From positions 1 through 7,150 of the forward strand of contig CAZCXP010000129.1 of the NCBI GenBank assembly GCA_964502665.1: a stretch of 7,150 bases of DNA, in the 5' to 3' direction. Each line of letters begins with the position of its first letter. The first letter of the stretch is position 1. The position numbers and the translations under genes were made by a program. The notes below the pieces were generated by a model. It searched no databases, was not told the DNA's origin, and saw only the letters and a program-made list of their open reading frames with translations. Shown piece by piece: positions 5,954 to 7,150 of the stretch. This stretch comes from SOKG01 sp964502665 (GTDB lineage: Bacteria > Chloroflexota > Dehalococcoidia > SZUA-161).

Positions 5954-6913
5954 TTACCTGACCACATCCCTCCAGTCCGTTACGTCGCCTGTAACCCATA
6001 TGTCGGCGAAGACTTGCCTTGTTACACCTTTGGTCAGAAGGTCTTGCAAGACGGGGTTATTCCCGTTTGCCACCGCAACTACAGCATCCTTGGTCACCGA
6101 AACCCAGAACGCCCCCCTCTCGATTTCGGCGGGGTAAATCTCTCTGGAGACCATGCCGATGTCAACCATTCCCCCCAGGGCGTCTGCCATTCCCTTACCG
6201 GCGCCACCTGCAGATATATGAAAACCCACCTTGGGATGGACTTTCTCGAATTCCTCAGCCCATCTAACCATCATCGGGTAGAGGGCCCAGGCACCCGACA
6301 CAGTTATGTCACCCACCAGTTCGGTTTCGGGCTCTATGTCCCCGAGCTTGTTCAGTTCCTCCTCAACCTTTTCTTTGGATAGTGCAACATAGCCCACCTC
6401 GCCAACATACTGCTGCCCCTCAGTCAGAACCCATCTTACGAACTCCTTTGCCACCCCAGTAAACTCGTTCTCGGTAACAAGATGGAGGTTCCTCGCCGGG
6501 GGGGAGGGGTAAATTCCCGTGGCTATCGCTTGCATAAGCTCTGCCTTGGTAGCATAGAAATCCTCTTCGCCATCAATTTGACCGTTCTCATTAAGGTCGA
6601 TGGGAATCACTCTCAAGCCGGCTATCGGCTTTCCTGTCCCCATATCGTAGGCGTAATTCAGGTTATTGTAGCCTATCCCCTTAGCGTCTCTCTTCACGGC
6701 CTCGGCGAGTCCGGGATCTCCATAGACTGCCGTGTACATGAGATCCTCCTGATGATAGTTGCCCAAGTACGTGGCCCATGTGTCGGCTGCGCCACAGGCA
6801 TCCGATCTGGTATAGACATGTATGACATACTCCCCTTCAGCCTGGCCGCCACACCCACCGAGGAAGAGCACCAGCCAAGCGAGCACCAATAAACCGCTCA
6901 ACACTTTTTTCAT
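5954..6913 (-). CDS. pstS: Phosphate-binding lipoprotein PstS, apparently circularly permuted
   Basis: Extracytoplasmic phosphate receptor for the PstCAB importer (319 aa). A signal peptide MKKVLSGLLVLAWLVLFLGGC ends in lipobox LGGC (C21), so it is predicted to be a lipoprotein. The mature part starts almost at once with VYTRSDACGAADTW (33-46), equivalent to the RxDGSGT phosphate motif in the middle of ordinary PstS. Next come GIGYNNLNYAYD (79-90) and the usual C-terminal region LVTENEFTGVAKEFVRWVL to GYVALS (145-179). A linker (180-202) leads to the segment that is normally N-terminal: ITVSGAWALYP (203-213), GGAGKGMADAL (236-246), VDIGMVSRE (250-258), KDAVVAVAN (275-283), and ADIWVTGDVTDWRDVV, where the protein stops. 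All blocks are present once and in frame, so it is complete but in swapped order. ATG 6913 is chosen for its lipoprotein signal and strong ribosome site. Confidence 0.93.
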   Translation of the reverse strand: MKKVLSGLLVLAWLVLFLGGCGGQAEGEYVIHVYTRSDACGAADTWATYLGNYHQEDLMYTAVYGDPGLAEAVKRDAKGIGYNNLNYAYDMGTGKPIAGLRVIPIDLNENGQIDGEEDFYATKAELMQAIATGIYPSPPARNLHLVTENEFTGVAKEFVRWVLTEGQQYVGEVGYVALSKEKVEEELNKLGDIEPETELVGDITVSGAWALYPMMVRWAEEFEKVHPKVGFHISAGGAGKGMADALGGMVDIGMVSREIYPAEIERGAFWVSVTKDAVVAVANGNNPVLQDLLTKGVTRQVFADIWVTGDVTDWRDVVR

Positions 6914-6917
6914 AATC

Positions 6918-6924
6918 CCTCCTT
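6918..6924 (-). promoter_or_regulatory. Strong ribosome binding site of pstS
   Basis: AAGGAGG four nt before the ATG at 6913. It fixes the start at the lipoprotein signal peptide and rules against the in-frame upstream ATG at 6994, which falls in the RHH gene remnant. Confidence 0.85.
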
Positions 6925-6953
6925 TTTTGTGACTGGGCCTGTGTTGTTTTGCA

Positions 6954-7007
6954 TCAAATCCAGTGGTATAGCTCCCGGGGTATCTTGATGGCAACCCTGT
7001 TCTGGAG
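6954..7007 (-). pseudogene. 5' remnant of an RHH gene in the pstS leader
   Basis: Read in the frame of the intact gene at 3313, this stretch gives (L)QNRVAIKIPRELYHWI followed by TGA at 6954-6956. The intact protein begins MPNRVTIKIPRELYQRL. The start codon position is CTC instead of ATG, and similarity ends after residue 14. It encodes only the RHH beta strand and the start of helix 1, so it cannot make a folded protein. It now forms part of the leader of the pst transcript. The likeliest origin is an RHH gene once standing before pstS that lost its body by deletion, or a duplicated fragment. Confidence 0.75.
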
Positions 7008-7009
7008 GA

Positions 7010-7025
7010 TACTCCAATTAGAGTA
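7010..7025. promoter_or_regulatory. Candidate operator of the pst operon
   Basis: Sixteen-bp near-perfect palindrome TACTCCAATTAGAGTA: 5-bp arms TACTC/GAGTA, with only one mismatched pair among the eight. It sits immediately downstream of the -10 box over the expected transcription start, in the same place as the element before the RHH operon. A repressor bound here would block the promoter. Confidence 0.55.
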
Positions 7026-7027
7026 CG

Positions 7028-7056
7028 ATTGTAGCCTATGATTCACGCTTTGTCAA
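7028..7056 (-). promoter_or_regulatory. Sigma-70-type promoter of the pst operon
   Basis: Minus strand: consensus -35 TTGACA (7051-7056), a 17-bp spacer, and -10 TACAAT (7028-7033). The start would be near 7020, giving a leader of roughly 105 nt before the pstS ATG. It is closer to consensus than the RHH promoter to which it is related, so a strong promoter held down by a repressor is plausible. Confidence 0.75.
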
Positions 7057-7060
7057 GGGT

Positions 7061-7074
7061 TGGGTAAAGACCCA
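7061..7074. promoter_or_regulatory. Inverted repeat just upstream of the pst -35 box
   Basis: Minus strand TGGGT-CTTT-ACCCA, with perfect 5-bp arms, ending 4 bp upstream of the -35 hexamer. The related RHH promoter lacks it. Its position would suit an activator. It has no T-tract in either direction, so it is not read as a terminator. It does not resemble the enteric Pho box. Confidence 0.35.
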
Positions 7075-7116
7075 AAAACAGCGATTCGGGACCAGGTTGG
7101 TGCTGCCACATTGCCA

Positions 7117-7150
7117 TGTCATTGCGAGGCTTCGTCGTGAGCTCGGTCGA
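7117..7150. repeat. Possible edge of a dispersed ATTGCGAG-type repeat
   Basis: TGTCATTGCGAGGCTTCGTCG resembles the GTCATTGCGAG... start of short palindromic repeats scattered through many bacterial genomes. The element runs off the window, so only a partial similarity can be seen. The stretch 7075-7116 shows no gene. Confidence 0.25.

Larger units (their letters stand above)
6964..7056 (-). repeat. Promoter plus RHH 5' coding end, copy 2 of a diverged duplication
   Basis: Ungapped counterpart of 3270-3362. It holds the pst promoter, the palindrome and the RHH remnant. Conservation is strongest in the palindrome and in codons 3-14, weaker in the spacer and around the lost start codon. Confidence 0.8.

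Noticed and set aside
6338..6367. VEEELNKLGDI in PstS as a fourth copy of the LGYL motif
   Set aside because: It lacks the Arg-Leu pair and the final GYL. It lies in the linker joining the permuted halves, and the similarity is no more than any short charged helix.
6914..6994. Upstream in-frame ATG at 6994 that would extend PstS by 27 residues
   Set aside because: The extension would bury the lipoprotein signal peptide, has no ribosome site, and is made of the RHH remnant read in another frame. ATG 6913 has a strong AAGGAGG.
7028..7074. Enteric-type Pho box at the pst promoter
   Set aside because: No CTGTCAT direct repeats at 11-bp spacing are present; the only TGTCA belongs to the -35 box complement.

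Overview
The window looks like a piece of an anaerobic bacterial chromosome of middling GC. Gene content and protein style fit best with Chloroflexota, possibly a Dehalococcoidia-like lineage: an EtfA, a phosphate-binding protein of the TRSDACGAA type, and small ribbon-helix-helix (RHH) proteins ending in LGYL. This placement is an inference from family resemblance; no 16S or other marker gene is present.

Layout: positions 2-1042 (+) hold the 3' part of an electron-transfer flavoprotein alpha subunit gene. Everything downstream is on the minus strand. A compact alkaline-phosphatase-superfamily hydrolase (1073-1855) converges on etfA. A 171-bp gap containing degenerate 7-bp tandem repeats separates it from an operon read from 3313 to 2027: two translationally coupled 74-aa RHH proteins, then a TSUP (TauE/SafE) membrane transporter. 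That operon has its own promoter at 3334-3362. Upstream of it lies a complete pstSCAB phosphate ABC transporter operon (6913 to 3424), with its promoter at 7028-7056 and a leader of roughly 105 nt. No phoU or two-component genes accompany it here.

Three things stand out. (1) PstS appears to be circularly permuted: the segment that is normally the C-terminal part comes first, directly after the lipoprotein signal, and the normal N-terminal part comes last. (2) The pst promoter region and leader (6964-7056) are an ungapped, diverged copy of the RHH operon promoter plus the first 14 codons of the RHH gene (3270-3362). Both copies share a promoter with a 17-bp spacer and an ACTC-N6-GAGT palindrome near the expected transcription start. 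The pst operon may therefore be under the same RHH regulator, with a dead RHH gene fragment as its leader. (3) An 11-residue motif, [IV][KR]xRL[KR]xLGYL, ends both RHH proteins and also sits in a soluble loop of the TSUP transporter, suggesting a shared interaction or targeting element.

Together the minus-strand genes suggest an anion-uptake locus: high-affinity phosphate import, a second anion transporter and a phosphoester or phosphonate-type hydrolase, with small RHH proteins as candidate local regulators. The regulatory link is inferred from shared sequence and has not been demonstrated.
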